64,000 nt of DNA from positions 558,001-622,000 of the forward strand of contig CAZVPI010000001.1 in the NCBI GenBank assembly GCA_964628035.1. The letters run 5' to 3'. Below are positions 40,738 to 47,749 of this stretch, piece by piece (the stretch's first letter is position 1; the number at the start of each line of letters is the position of its first letter). The translations under genes were made by a program, and so were the position numbers. Source of the DNA: UBA2199 sp964628035 (GTDB lineage: Bacteria; Acidobacteriota; Aminicenantia; UBA2199). A model generated the notes under the pieces. That model was not told the DNA's origin. It saw only the letters and a program-made list of their open reading frames with translations, and made no database searches.

Positions 40738-42225
40738 ATGAAAGAGAAGGTCCTGATCCCCACCCGGGGCGTCATCGCCCTGGATATCATCAATTCGCTC
40801 AACAGCATGGGCATGGAAACGCTGCTGATGCACTCGCCCGAGGACGCCCTCTCCCTGCCCGTCAAGCTGGCCGACCGCAGCTTCAAGTTCTATTCCTCGC
40901 GCCTGGAGGACAGCTACCTGGACGGCGAGGCCATCCTGGAGAAGGCGCGCGAGGTCAAGGCCGACTACATCCATCCCGGCTACGGCTTCCTGGCCGAGAG
41001 CCCGGAGTTCGCCCGCGCCTGCCGCGAAAGCGGCGTGCGCTTCATCGGCCCCGAGCCCGACGTGCTGGCGATGGTGGAGGACAAGCGCCGGCTGCGGCAG
41101 ACGGCGGAGTCGATCGGCCTGCCGGTGCTGCGCTGCTCCGAGCTGCTGCGCAGCCCCCTGGACTGCGAGTCCTGCGACGAGGGCTTCACCTATCCGCTGA
41201 TCCTCAAGCCGCTGAAAGGCTCGGGCGGCAAGAATATCCGCGTCGCCGACTACCGGCGCGAGGCCCAGGACCAGGTGGCCAACCTGCTCAAGCGCGAGGC
41301 CAACGCCCGCAGCGGCGTCTTCTTCGAGGAATTCCGCCCCTACGCCCACCATATCGAGATCCCCTTCTTCCGCGACGTCAAGGACAACCTGCTCTTCCTG
41401 CCCGAGATCGAGTCGTCGATCCAGCGCCGCTTCCAGAAGATCTTCCAGGAATCGCCCTCGCCCAACGTCGACGAGCGGCTGCGCGCCCGCCTGTACGAGC
41501 AGGCCCAGGCGCTGCTGCGCAAGATCGACTACGTCGGCCTGGGCTATGTCGAGTTCATCGTCGAGAACGGCGAGTGCCTCTTCTCCGAGATCAACCCCAC
41601 CTTCCAGATCAACACCCTGATCTCCGAGGTGCACCTGACGTCGAACTTCCTGAAAAAGCAGGTGGTGATCTCGCGCGGCGAGCTGCTGCACGACGTGCAC
41701 GGCGTGCGCATCGTCAAGCCCAAGCACCACGTGCTGCTGGTGTCGCTGATGGCCGAGGATCCCTACAACGGCTTCCTGCCCTCCAGCGGCCAGATCAGCC
41801 ACTTCTTCCACTATTCGACCATCCGCAACGTGTTCAAGACCACCCTGTACACCGGGGCGCGCGTGACGCCGATGTACGACCCCTTCATCGGCAAGATCCT
41901 GACCTACGCCGTGGAGCGCCCGAACGCCATCAACGACATGCGCAGCTTCCTGGACAACATCATCATCCGCGGCATCCGCACCAACCTGGTCTTCCTCAAG
42001 CACCTGCTGCAGTGCGAGGACCTGCGCCGCGGCGACACGATCATCGACTTCCTGCACCTGAAGTTCGATTTCACCAAGCTGAAGAACACCGAGGAGGAGG
42101 CCGTCATCGCCGCGGCGCTGCTGGCCGCCGACTTCCACCTCGACAACCGCCGGAAGAACTACAAGGCCAAGCTGGAGAAGATGAAGCAGCCGGGCTTCTT
42201 CAAGCGCCTCTTCAGCTCCTATTGA
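40738..42225 (+). CDS. Divergent biotin carboxylase-like ATP-grasp protein
   Basis: 495 residues. BC order is kept: N-terminal VLIPTRGVIALDI and IHPGYGFLAESPEFAR; ATP-grasp LILKPLKGSGGKNIRVA; QRRFQKIFQESPSP (K234); VEFIVENGECLFSEINPTFQ; DPYNGFLPSSGQI; YDPFIGKIL (D381). Compared with E. coli AccC, Mg ligands E276 and E288 are kept (E272, E284) and N290 (N286), but R292 is T288, E296 is N292 and R338 is S336. Those three bind bicarbonate/biotin and provide the general base in AccC. So ATP use seems possible while standard biotin carboxylation is doubtful. Alignment by eye. Ten bases after the carboxyltransferase gene. Confidence 0.85.
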   Translation: MKEKVLIPTRGVIALDIINSLNSMGMETLLMHSPEDALSLPVKLADRSFKFYSSRLEDSYLDGEAILEKAREVKADYIHPGYGFLAESPEFARACRESGVRFIGPEPDVLAMVEDKRRLRQTAESIGLPVLRCSELLRSPLDCESCDEGFTYPLILKPLKGSGGKNIRVADYRREAQDQVANLLKREANARSGVFFEEFRPYAHHIEIPFFRDVKDNLLFLPEIESSIQRRFQKIFQESPSPNVDERLRARLYEQAQALLRKIDYVGLGYVEFIVENGECLFSEINPTFQINTLISEVHLTSNFLKKQVVISRGELLHDVHGVRIVKPKHHVLLVSLMAEDPYNGFLPSSGQISHFFHYSTIRNVFKTTLYTGARVTPMYDPFIGKILTYAVERPNAINDMRSFLDNIIIRGIRTNLVFLKHLLQCEDLRRGDTIIDFLHLKFDFTKLKNTEEEAVIAAALLAADFHLDNRRKNYKAKLEKMKQPGFFKRLFSSY

Positions 42226-42233
42226 GGGTAGCC

Positions 42234-42749
42234 ATGAAGTACAAGTTCATGCTGGACAAGAAGGTCGTCGAGGCCGAGATCGCCAACAGCGCCACCTTCC
42301 ATTCGCCCACCGAGATCAAGATCGACAAGAACAAGCTGGAGATCCTGATCGGCGAGGTGAAGGACGACGAGGTGCTCTCGTTCTTCGTCGACAACAAGCT
42401 GCACCAGGTGGAGTTCGTCCGCGACGAGAACGGCTATCCCCAGGGGATCTACGTCGACGAGGAGTACTACTCGGCCTCGCTGCTCAAGATCGACAGCCTG
42501 TTCTACTACAAGGAGAAGCCGGTCAGCGCCTCCAAGTCGGGCCTGGTGCGCAGCTTCATCCCCGGCGGCATCAAGAAGATCTTTTTCCGCCCCGGCGACC
42601 GGGTCGAGGAGAACGACATCGTCCTCATCCACGAGGCGATGAAGATGGAGAACGAGATCCGCGCCCCCAAGACCGGAGTGCTCAAGACCCTGGGCGTGGA
42701 GGAAGGGGACAACATCCTGGCCAACCACCTGCTGTTCGAGATCGAATAG
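42234..42749 (+). CDS. Biotin carboxyl carrier protein of the acyl-CoA carboxylase
   Basis: 171 residues from ATG 42234 (GAGGGTAGCC upstream). N-terminal ~95 residues are an unrecognised beta-rich domain; the C-terminal ~75 form the biotinyl domain with VRSFIPGGIKKIFFRPGDRV and the biotinylation site EAMKMEN (K137). It carries the carboxyl group between the BC-like and carboxyltransferase proteins. Biotin lysine context is fully canonical, in contrast to the altered BC-like partner. Confidence 0.93.
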   Translation: MKYKFMLDKKVVEAEIANSATFHSPTEIKIDKNKLEILIGEVKDDEVLSFFVDNKLHQVEFVRDENGYPQGIYVDEEYYSASLLKIDSLFYYKEKPVSASKSGLVRSFIPGGIKKIFFRPGDRVEENDIVLIHEAMKMENEIRAPKTGVLKTLGVEEGDNILANHLLFEIE

Positions 42750-42765
42750 CCCCGGGCCCCGCCCT

Positions 42766-42793
42766 TTGCATCCCGCCCGCCCTCTGCTACAAT
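42766..42793 (+). promoter_or_regulatory. Sigma70-type promoter before the 216-residue protein gene
   Basis: TTGCAT (42766-42771), 16-bp spacer, TACAAT (42788-42793). Predicted transcription start near 42800, at the left arm of a 9-bp stem-loop. Confidence 0.65.
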
Positions 42794-42797
42794 CCCC

Positions 42798-42820
42798 CCG
42801 GCGGGGGAACGCCCCGCCGG
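42798..42820 (+). promoter_or_regulatory. GC-rich 5' stem-loop in front of a ribosome-binding site
   Basis: CCGGCGGGG (42798-42806) pairs perfectly with CCCCGCCGG (42812-42820), loop GAACG. The ribosome-binding stretch GGGAGGCAGG begins at its 3' foot and the ATG is at 42830. Predicted promoter start is at or just inside the stem, so the hairpin would cap the mRNA 5' end. Confidence 0.6.
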
Positions 42821-42829
42821 GAGGCAGGC

Positions 42830-43480
42830 ATGAGCGACATCGCCTCGGGGCTGATCGTGGCCGCGGCGACGGCCGTCGTCGTGGCGGTCATCTTCATCTG
42901 CAGCGGTCGTGCCAAAACGAGGAAAATCGAGGTCTTGCGGGAACTGTGCCGCCAGCGCGGCTGGACCTATGAGCGCCTGGGCGGGACCCTGGCCCACGGC
43001 CACCGCATCGCGGGCGACGGCTGGAGCTTTGAGGCCGTATCCCGCTCCAGCGGCCGCGAGGCGGGGCCCGGCTCCTCCGAGTGGGGCCACGAGACGCGCT
43101 GGGACGCCGCGGGCGAGGACCCCGGGCGCGGCACCTTCATCCTGGGCAGCCGCCTGGGCGGAAGGCTCTTGGACGTCACGCGCATGCCCCCGGCGCTCCT
43201 GGCGCGCTTTCTCGGCGAGGAGGCCGTGACCATGCGCCCCTTCGCCGCCGGCGAGCGGCTGGATGCGCGCTACGTCCTGTTCGCCCGGGAGGCCCCCCCG
43301 GCCATGGGCTTCCTGGACGGCCGGACCGAGGATCTCCTGCTGGCCTGGCCGGCCAGGCTGCCGCTCGTCGTCCGCTCCTCGCCGGCCAGGCTGTCGCTGA
43401 GGGTCCTGAACGTCCGCCTGGAAAAGCCGGCCGAGGTCGCCGCCCTCGTCGAGCTGGGACAGAGCCTAGTACGAACCTGA
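42830..43480 (+). CDS. Membrane-anchored protein of unknown function (216 aa)
   Basis: One N-terminal membrane helix (IVAAATAVVVAVIFIC, ~9-24), then a cytoplasmic or periplasmic soluble domain of about 190 residues. Text includes RKIEVLRELCRQRGWTYERLG, WSFEAVSRSSGRE, GRGTFILGSRLGGRLLDVTR and FAAGERLDARYVLFARE. The N-terminal helix followed by 'RELCRQRGWTYE' recalls DUF3137-like and other uncharacterised membrane proteins, without a firm match. It has its own promoter and 5' hairpin. Start supported by GGGAGGCAGGC. Confidence 0.7.
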   Translation: MSDIASGLIVAAATAVVVAVIFICSGRAKTRKIEVLRELCRQRGWTYERLGGTLAHGHRIAGDGWSFEAVSRSSGREAGPGSSEWGHETRWDAAGEDPGRGTFILGSRLGGRLLDVTRMPPALLARFLGEEAVTMRPFAAGERLDARYVLFAREAPPAMGFLDGRTEDLLLAWPARLPLVVRSSPARLSLRVLNVRLEKPAEVAALVELGQSLVRT

Positions 43481-43555
43481 AACGAGCTCTTCCATGTTCG
43501 TGTCAGTGTTAGCCAAGCCAGGATGATGAACGAATCCGAACGATCAAGAGGCCGT

Positions 43556-43602
43556 GATGGAGACAGTCGCGGGCGATCGGGCGGTCTCCATTTTTGCCTT
43601 TT
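43556..43602 (+). terminator. Rho-independent-type terminator overlapping the folK promoter
   Basis: ATGGAGAC (43557-43564) and GTCTCCAT (43584-43591) form an 8-bp stem around a GC-rich loop, followed by a T-run TTTTTGCCTTTTT. The T-run also contains the TTGCCT -35 of folK (43594-43599). Confidence 0.65.
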
Positions 43603-43622
43603 TATCCCTGTTCGCTTATATT
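43594..43622 (+). promoter_or_regulatory. Sigma70-type promoter of folK, leaderless geometry
   Basis: TTGCCT (43594-43599), 17-bp spacer, TATATT (43617-43622). ATG at 43630, seven bases after the -10. No ribosome-binding site between. Confidence 0.65.
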
Positions 43623-43629
43623 GGTTTTC

Positions 43630-44208
43630 ATGACCCGCGGGAAGGCAAGCCAAAACAAAGCCCTGCACTCCTCCTGCGGCCCCGAAGGCTACCGCCGGGG
43701 CTGCGCCATCCAGCCCAGGGCCGGAGAGCGCCTCTATTACCTGGGCCTGGGATCGAACCAGGGCGACCGCCGCGCCAACCTGGAGCGGGCCCTGGCGTTC
43801 CTGGGCGTCCTGGGGCGGCTGCTCAAGCGCTCCTCGGTCTACGAGACCTCGCCGCTGGGCATGCCCGGCGCCCCCCTGTTCCTGAATATGGCCGTGGCCC
43901 TGGCCAGCTCCCTGGAGCCCCTGGCCCTGCTGCGCGAGTGCAAGGGGCACGAGGCGGCCCAGGGACGCGACCTGAGCGCACCCCGCGGCCGCGACCGGGT
44001 GATCGACATCGACATCCTGCTGGCCGGGAACGCGGTCGTCGCCTCGCCCGAATTGATCCTGCCCCATCCGCGCCTGGCCGAGCGCGGCTTCGTGCTGGTG
44101 CCGCTTTTCGAGATCGCCCCCAAGCTGGTGCACCCGGTCGAGAAAGTCACCGTGGCCCGCCTGATCTCACGGCTGAAGGGGAGAGAAAAAATCGAGCGAC
44201 TGACCTAG
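43630..44208 (+). CDS. folK: 2-amino-4-hydroxy-6-hydroxymethyldihydropteridine pyrophosphokinase
   Basis: 192 residues from ATG 43630. HPPK signatures: YLGLGSNQGDRRANLERAL, SSVYETSPLGMPGAPLFLN, DRVIDIDILLAGN (metal-binding D.D) and LILPHPRLAERGFVLVPLFEIAP. About 34 residues precede the usual N-terminus, so the true start might be an internal codon, though the leaderless promoter points to 43630. Makes the pyrophosphorylated pterin for folate synthesis. Its TAG overlaps the opposite-strand stop of the ferritin-like gene (CTAG at 44205-44208). Confidence 0.92.
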   Translation: MTRGKASQNKALHSSCGPEGYRRGCAIQPRAGERLYYLGLGSNQGDRRANLERALAFLGVLGRLLKRSSVYETSPLGMPGAPLFLNMAVALASSLEPLALLRECKGHEAAQGRDLSAPRGRDRVIDIDILLAGNAVVASPELILPHPRLAERGFVLVPLFEIAPKLVHPVEKVTVARLISRLKGREKIERLT

Positions 44209-44678
44209 GCCGGCAGGCCGGCCTTGTACTTCTCCAGGCGGCGGATGTGATCGTTGTTGCCCAGGTTCATGTTTGCGAACAGGGCGACGAGCTTCTGGTC
44301 GTTCACCTTGAAAATGAAGGTCTGGTGGCACTCGACCAGGCTGCGCTCGATGTCCAGGGCCAGATCGACGACATCGGCGGCCCCCAGCCGGCCGAAGTGC
44401 TGGTTGAAGTAGTTGCGAACCGTACTGACATTCTCCACAAAGGCGGCGATCGTGCGCTCGGCCTCGGGGGTCTCCAGGAAAGCGTCGGGCTTCTCCAGGT
44501 AGTAGCAGCGCATCATCTCGACCTGCTGGGCATGCTGCTCCTCCTCCCGCGCCAGTTCGTTCAGCAGGTCGGCCAGTTCGGGCTGGGTGACGGACAGGCT
44601 CAGCCCGATGGCGGCGTACAGCCCGCCGGTGCAGGTCTCCGCGTCCTTGAGCAGGTAAAACGTTTTTGCCAGTGACAT
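44205..44678 (-). CDS. Ferritin-like/rubrerythrin-type helical protein
   Basis: 157 residues, mostly helical. Carboxylate/histidine pattern of ferritin-like diiron proteins: DAETCTGGLYAAIG (E14), REEEQHAQQVEMM (E.xxH), then LDIERSLVECHQTF (E...H) and DHIRRLEKY. No rubredoxin-like Cys pair, so not a full rubrerythrin. It might bind iron and handle oxidants. Eleven bases downstream of the acyl-CoA ligase on the same strand. Confidence 0.72.
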   Translation of the reverse strand: MSLAKTFYLLKDAETCTGGLYAAIGLSLSVTQPELADLLNELAREEEQHAQQVEMMRCYYLEKPDAFLETPEAERTIAAFVENVSTVRNYFNQHFGRLGAADVVDLALDIERSLVECHQTFIFKVNDQKLVALFANMNLGNNDHIRRLEKYKAGLPA

Positions 44679-44688
44679 CGGCGTTTCC

Positions 44689-46392
44689 TCACTTGCCCGG
44701 CGTGATGTAGAGGTAGCGCTTGACCTTGTTGGTGGGCGTCTTCTCGAAAGGCTCGGGGTGCTCGAGGATGCGCGCGATCTGGGAGAAGGCGGGCAGCTGG
44801 GCGTTGATGCGCTGGCGCGCCTGTTCCAAGAGGTCCCCGGTCAGCCGCCGCGCCTCGGCGTCGTTCAGCTGGCTGCGGGCGAATTCGCGGTCCAGCACGT
44901 CATAGTCCAGGTAGGCCTTGGCCTGGAGCCGCCCCCCCTCCTCGAACACCACCACCTCCTGGAAGTAGGGCTCCTGCAGGATCTTCTGCTCGACGGCCTC
45001 GGGGTAGATGTTCTCCCCCGAGGGACCGAGGATGACGTTCTTGCAGCGGCCCTTGATGAACAGGTAGCCCTCGGCGTCGAAGAACCCCAGGTCGCCGGTC
45101 TTGAGCCAGCCGCCGGGGAGGAAGATCTCGGCGCTGGCCTCGGGATTCTTGTAATAGCCCTGCATGACGATGTCGCCGCGCACGACGATCTCGCCGATGC
45201 CGCTCTGGGGATCGGGCTCGTGGATCTTCATCTCGATGCCCGGGATGGGCTTGCCGCAGGAGCCGACCTTGACCTGGCCGAAGGGGTTGATGGTCATGAT
45301 CGGCGCCGTCTCGGTCATGCCGTAGCCGGTCGAGTACTGGATGCCGGCGTCGCGCAGGAACACCTCCACGTCCTCGTTCAGCGGCGCGCCGCCGAACATG
45401 AAGAAGCGCAGCTTGTCGCCGAACGACTGGATGAGCTTGCGGCCGGCCACCCGGTGCAGCTTCCTGCGGAAGAAGGCCAGCGGGTAGAGCTTGTTGATGA
45501 CGCGCTTGCCCTGGATCTGCGGCAGAATCTTCTTGCGGAAGATCTTGTCGATGACCAGCGGCACGGTGAGCACCGCCGTCGGCCGCACCGCGGCCATGGC
45601 CTCCAGCAGCTTCTGCGGCGTGGGCAGGCCGTGCAGGTAATAAATGCTGGCGCCGATGGCGATGGGGCAGAGCATGCCGCCCGTGGCCTCGAAGGTGTGG
45701 GCCAGCGGCAGGATGGAGAGGAAGCGGTCCTCGGCGCTGATGGGGAAGCGCTCGATGCCGTGGACGGCGTCGAACACGATGTTGCGGTGGCTGAGCATCA
45801 CCCCCTTGGAGTGGCCGGTGGTGCCCGAGGTATAGATGATCACCGCCAGGTCGTCGGGCTCGACCTCGGGGAAGCGCAGCTGCGTCTCGCCCTCGGCCAG
45901 GCCGCGGCCGCGGCCGCGCTTGAACAGCGACAGCGTCTTTTCGATCAGCCCCAGGCGGTGCTTCTGCCGGTCCTCGTAGGTGAAGTCCTCCAGGTCGCAG
46001 ACGAACCTCAGGGCCGCCTCGTCCAGACCCTCGAGCTTCGGGCGCTGCCGGGCCTCGATGAAGATGCCCTGGGCCTCCGAGTTGCGCAGGATGTGGCGGG
46101 TGTCGGTCTCGGGGAAGCCGGTGAGGATGGGGACGGCCACGGCGCCCATCGAGGTGATGGCCAGGTAGGCGATCACCCAATGCGGGCAGTTCTCGCCCAT
46201 GAGGGCCACGCGGTCGCCCTTCTTGATGCCGCGCGCGGCCAGGGCGCCCGCCGTCTCCTGGATCTGCTGCTTCAGCTGCAGGTAGACGATGGGCTGCTCG
46301 CCGACCGAGGCGATCGAGGGCATGCTGCCGTACTTCTCGAAGGTCCTCTCCAGCAGGCACTTGATGGTCAGTTGCTCGAGCTCGACGATCAT
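44689..46392 (-). CDS. Long-chain acyl-CoA synthetase (AMP-forming)
   Basis: 567 residues from ATG 46392 (GGAGACCCG upstream). ANL-family motifs: IIYTSGTTGHSKGVMLSHRN (A3), STGYGMTETAPIMTINPFG (A5), WLKTGDLGFFDAEGYLFIKGR (A7/A8) and the C-terminal lysine in TPTNKVKRYLY. Activates fatty acids to acyl-CoA. Similar to FadD/LC-FACS. Promoter at 46414-46442. Upstream neighbour (other strand) is the amber-interrupted lipoprotein gene. Confidence 0.93.
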   Translation of the reverse strand: MIVELEQLTIKCLLERTFEKYGSMPSIASVGEQPIVYLQLKQQIQETAGALAARGIKKGDRVALMGENCPHWVIAYLAITSMGAVAVPILTGFPETDTRHILRNSEAQGIFIEARQRPKLEGLDEAALRFVCDLEDFTYEDRQKHRLGLIEKTLSLFKRGRGRGLAEGETQLRFPEVEPDDLAVIIYTSGTTGHSKGVMLSHRNIVFDAVHGIERFPISAEDRFLSILPLAHTFEATGGMLCPIAIGASIYYLHGLPTPQKLLEAMAAVRPTAVLTVPLVIDKIFRKKILPQIQGKRVINKLYPLAFFRRKLHRVAGRKLIQSFGDKLRFFMFGGAPLNEDVEVFLRDAGIQYSTGYGMTETAPIMTINPFGQVKVGSCGKPIPGIEMKIHEPDPQSGIGEIVVRGDIVMQGYYKNPEASAEIFLPGGWLKTGDLGFFDAEGYLFIKGRCKNVILGPSGENIYPEAVEQKILQEPYFQEVVVFEEGGRLQAKAYLDYDVLDREFARSQLNDAEARRLTGDLLEQARQRINAQLPAFSQIARILEHPEPFEKTPTNKVKRYLYITPGK

Positions 46393-46413
46393 CGGGTCTC
46401 CTTTGACCTGGAA

Positions 46414-46442
46414 ATGGTAATCAAAGGCAGCGGCAATGTCAA
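46414..46442 (-). promoter_or_regulatory. Sigma70-type promoter of the acyl-CoA ligase
   Basis: Minus strand TTGACA (46442-46437), 17-bp spacer, TACCAT (46419-46414), 21 bases before the ATG. Confidence 0.65.
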
Positions 46443-46461
46443 TTCCGAAGCGGGGACCGAG

Positions 46462-46617
46462 CGGCGAGTGACGAGTGACAAGGAAAAGCGCCACGAGAAG
46501 GGGAAGACGAAGGCAAAAGGGAAAGGAAAAAGTGCACAAGCAGGGGAAGAATCGCCACGTTCGCGGTGCCAGACGTCAAAGGCACGTGCCGCTGCGCGGG
46601 ATTCTCGTCTCACTATG
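46462..46617. repeat. Degenerate heptad element (copy 6)
   Basis: Left arm CGGCGAG, TGACGAG, TGACAAG (46462-46482), then a purine-rich stretch with loose heptad register (GGGAAGA region, 46495-46535). The right arm is short and worn: CTCGTCT, CACTATG (46604-46617). Lies between two divergent genes. Confidence 0.5.
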
Positions 46618-46644
46618 GAGATCCGTACGAAAAATGGAGGGCGC

Positions 46645-47181
46645 ATGAACAAGCCCCTGGCGATCACGGTGATGATAGGCGTATTGGCGTTCGGCGTTGC
46701 GGCCTGCGGGAAGAGGTAGGCCGCTCCGGGCGCCGCGGCCCCGCCTGCTGCAGCGGCTCCCGTCGTCTCCTCCGCAGCGGCCGGCCCGGGGTTCGACCGG
46801 GGCGACAAGATCGGCTCCACGTAGGTCGAGACCCTGACGCAGGCCGTGGCCATGCTGAACGACAAGCCGCCGGCCGCAGACGCCAAGGCCATGCTCACCG
46901 ACGTGAAACAATGGACCATCGAGCTGATGGTCGGCCTGGGCAGGGCGCGCGAGGCGCTGCCCGCCGGAGAGAGGGCCAAGGCCGAAGCGGCGCTGAGCCG
47001 GCGCCTCGCCGCCGTTCCCGCTGACCTGTCCAAGGAATACCAGGCCGGGCAGGCGTTCTTCCAGGGCGACCGCGAATGTTGCCAACTGATCGCCGACTTC
47101 AACATCATCACCCAGTACGCCCATTTCGACCTGCTGAAGAAGCAGTTGCCCGAAAAGGCCAAGCGCCTGGGAATAGAATAA
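46645..47181 (+). pseudogene. Small lipoprotein gene interrupted by two in-frame amber codons
   Basis: ATG 46645 has a good AATGGAGGGCGC site and encodes MNKPLAITVMIGVLAFGVAACGKR, a lipoprotein signal with lipobox VAAC (C21). TAG follows at 46717-46719 (codon 25). The frame then continues AAPGAAAPPAAAAPVV...DKIGST to a second TAG at 46822-46824 (codon 60), and on through 119 more codons (VETLTQAVAMLNDKPP..., ending KRLGIE) to TAA. The helical C-terminal domain looks protein-like. No frameshift is seen. Either recent decay, two sequencing errors, or amber readthrough. TAG is an ordinary stop elsewhere here (mnmG, macA-like, folK, pyrE), which argues against general recoding. Confidence 0.72.
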
Positions 47182-47193
47182 GCCGCGCTGCAG

Positions 47194-47298
47194 TGACGAG
47201 TGACAAGTGACAAGTGACCAGAAGCCGCAAGGGCAGGACCTGCGGGCCACGATTCGGTTAGGGCCTTTCTCTCGTCACTCGTTACTCGTCACTTGTCC
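47194..47298. repeat. Inverted heptad element (copy 7), TGACRAG type
   Basis: Left arm TGACGAG, TGACAAG, TGACAAG, TGACCAG (47194-47221). Core 49 bp. Right arm CTCGTCA, CTCGTTA, CTCGTCA, CTTGTCC (47271-47298). Both arms hold exactly four units in perfect 7-bp register. Located between two convergent genes. Confidence 0.85.
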
Positions 47299-47314
47299 CT
47301 GAGTCGCGTCCGCG

Positions 47315-47746
47315 CTAGCCGATGACTCCCAGCATGAACACCATGATGAACAGGGCCACGGTCTCGATCAGGCCCAGCACCATGATGTAGTTGCCGAACC
47401 CCTTGCCGGTCTCGGCCAGGGCGTCGGAGGCGCAGGCGCCGGCCTTGCCCTGGAACCAGGCCGAGAGGCCCATGGCCACGCCGCCGAAAACGCCCACGCC
47501 GGCGAGCAGCCCGGGGTCGATGCGGGAGGCGGCGGCCTTGAGGGCGTTCATCAGGATGAAGCCGTAGATGGTCTGGGTCAGGGGCGCGCCGACGAAGGCC
47601 ACCAGCATGAAGGGGGCGGGCTTGTTCAGGGCGAAGCATTTTTTCCAGGCGCCGACCGCGGCCATGCCGGCGGCCCCGGCCCCCAGGGCCGAGCCCATGG
47701 CGGCGAAGGCCAGCGCCGCGCCGATGCCGATCTGACTGAGGTTCAT
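47315..47746 (-). CDS. ntpK: V-type ATP synthase membrane rotor subunit K
   Basis: 143 residues, four membrane helices as two duplicated hairpins. Only the second hairpin carries the ion-binding acid (LIETVALF, E128). Around it are residues matching the sodium ligands of Enterococcus NtpK: T57-Q58 in APLTQTIYGF, Q99 in FQGK, and T129 after E128. This argues for Na+ rather than H+ as coupling ion. Last gene of the V-ATPase operon; AAGGAG precedes its ATG at 47746. Confidence 0.94.
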   Translation of the reverse strand: MNLSQIGIGAALAFAAMGSALGAGAAGMAAVGAWKKCFALNKPAPFMLVAFVGAPLTQTIYGFILMNALKAAASRIDPGLLAGVGVFGGVAMGLSAWFQGKAGACASDALAETGKGFGNYIMVLGLIETVALFIMVFMLGVIG

Positions 47747-47749
47747 GGT

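Noticed and set aside
39058..42138. Open antisense frame of about 1,000 codons over the carboxylase genes
   Set aside because: Its translation is low-complexity (V/L/D/G/H/Q-rich) and mirrors the third-base G/C bias of the genuine genes on the plus strand, which have clear motifs. Similar shadows occur opposite leuS and the beta-CASP gene.
43481..43555. Further heptad element after the 216-residue protein gene
   Set aside because: ACGAAC/GTTCGT form a short inverted pair, but no 7-bp register is present; treated as ordinary intergenic sequence before the terminator.
46389..47213. Minus-strand frame covering the amber-interrupted lipoprotein gene
   Set aside because: Considered as the real gene in place of the interrupted one. 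It runs through heptad copies 6 and 7, has no ribosome-binding site, and lacks any recognisable domain, whereas the plus strand has a clean lipoprotein signal.
47194..47298. Possible CRISPR array
   Set aside because: Units are only 7 bp with no spacers of uniform length, arms are inverted relative to each other, and no cas genes are present.
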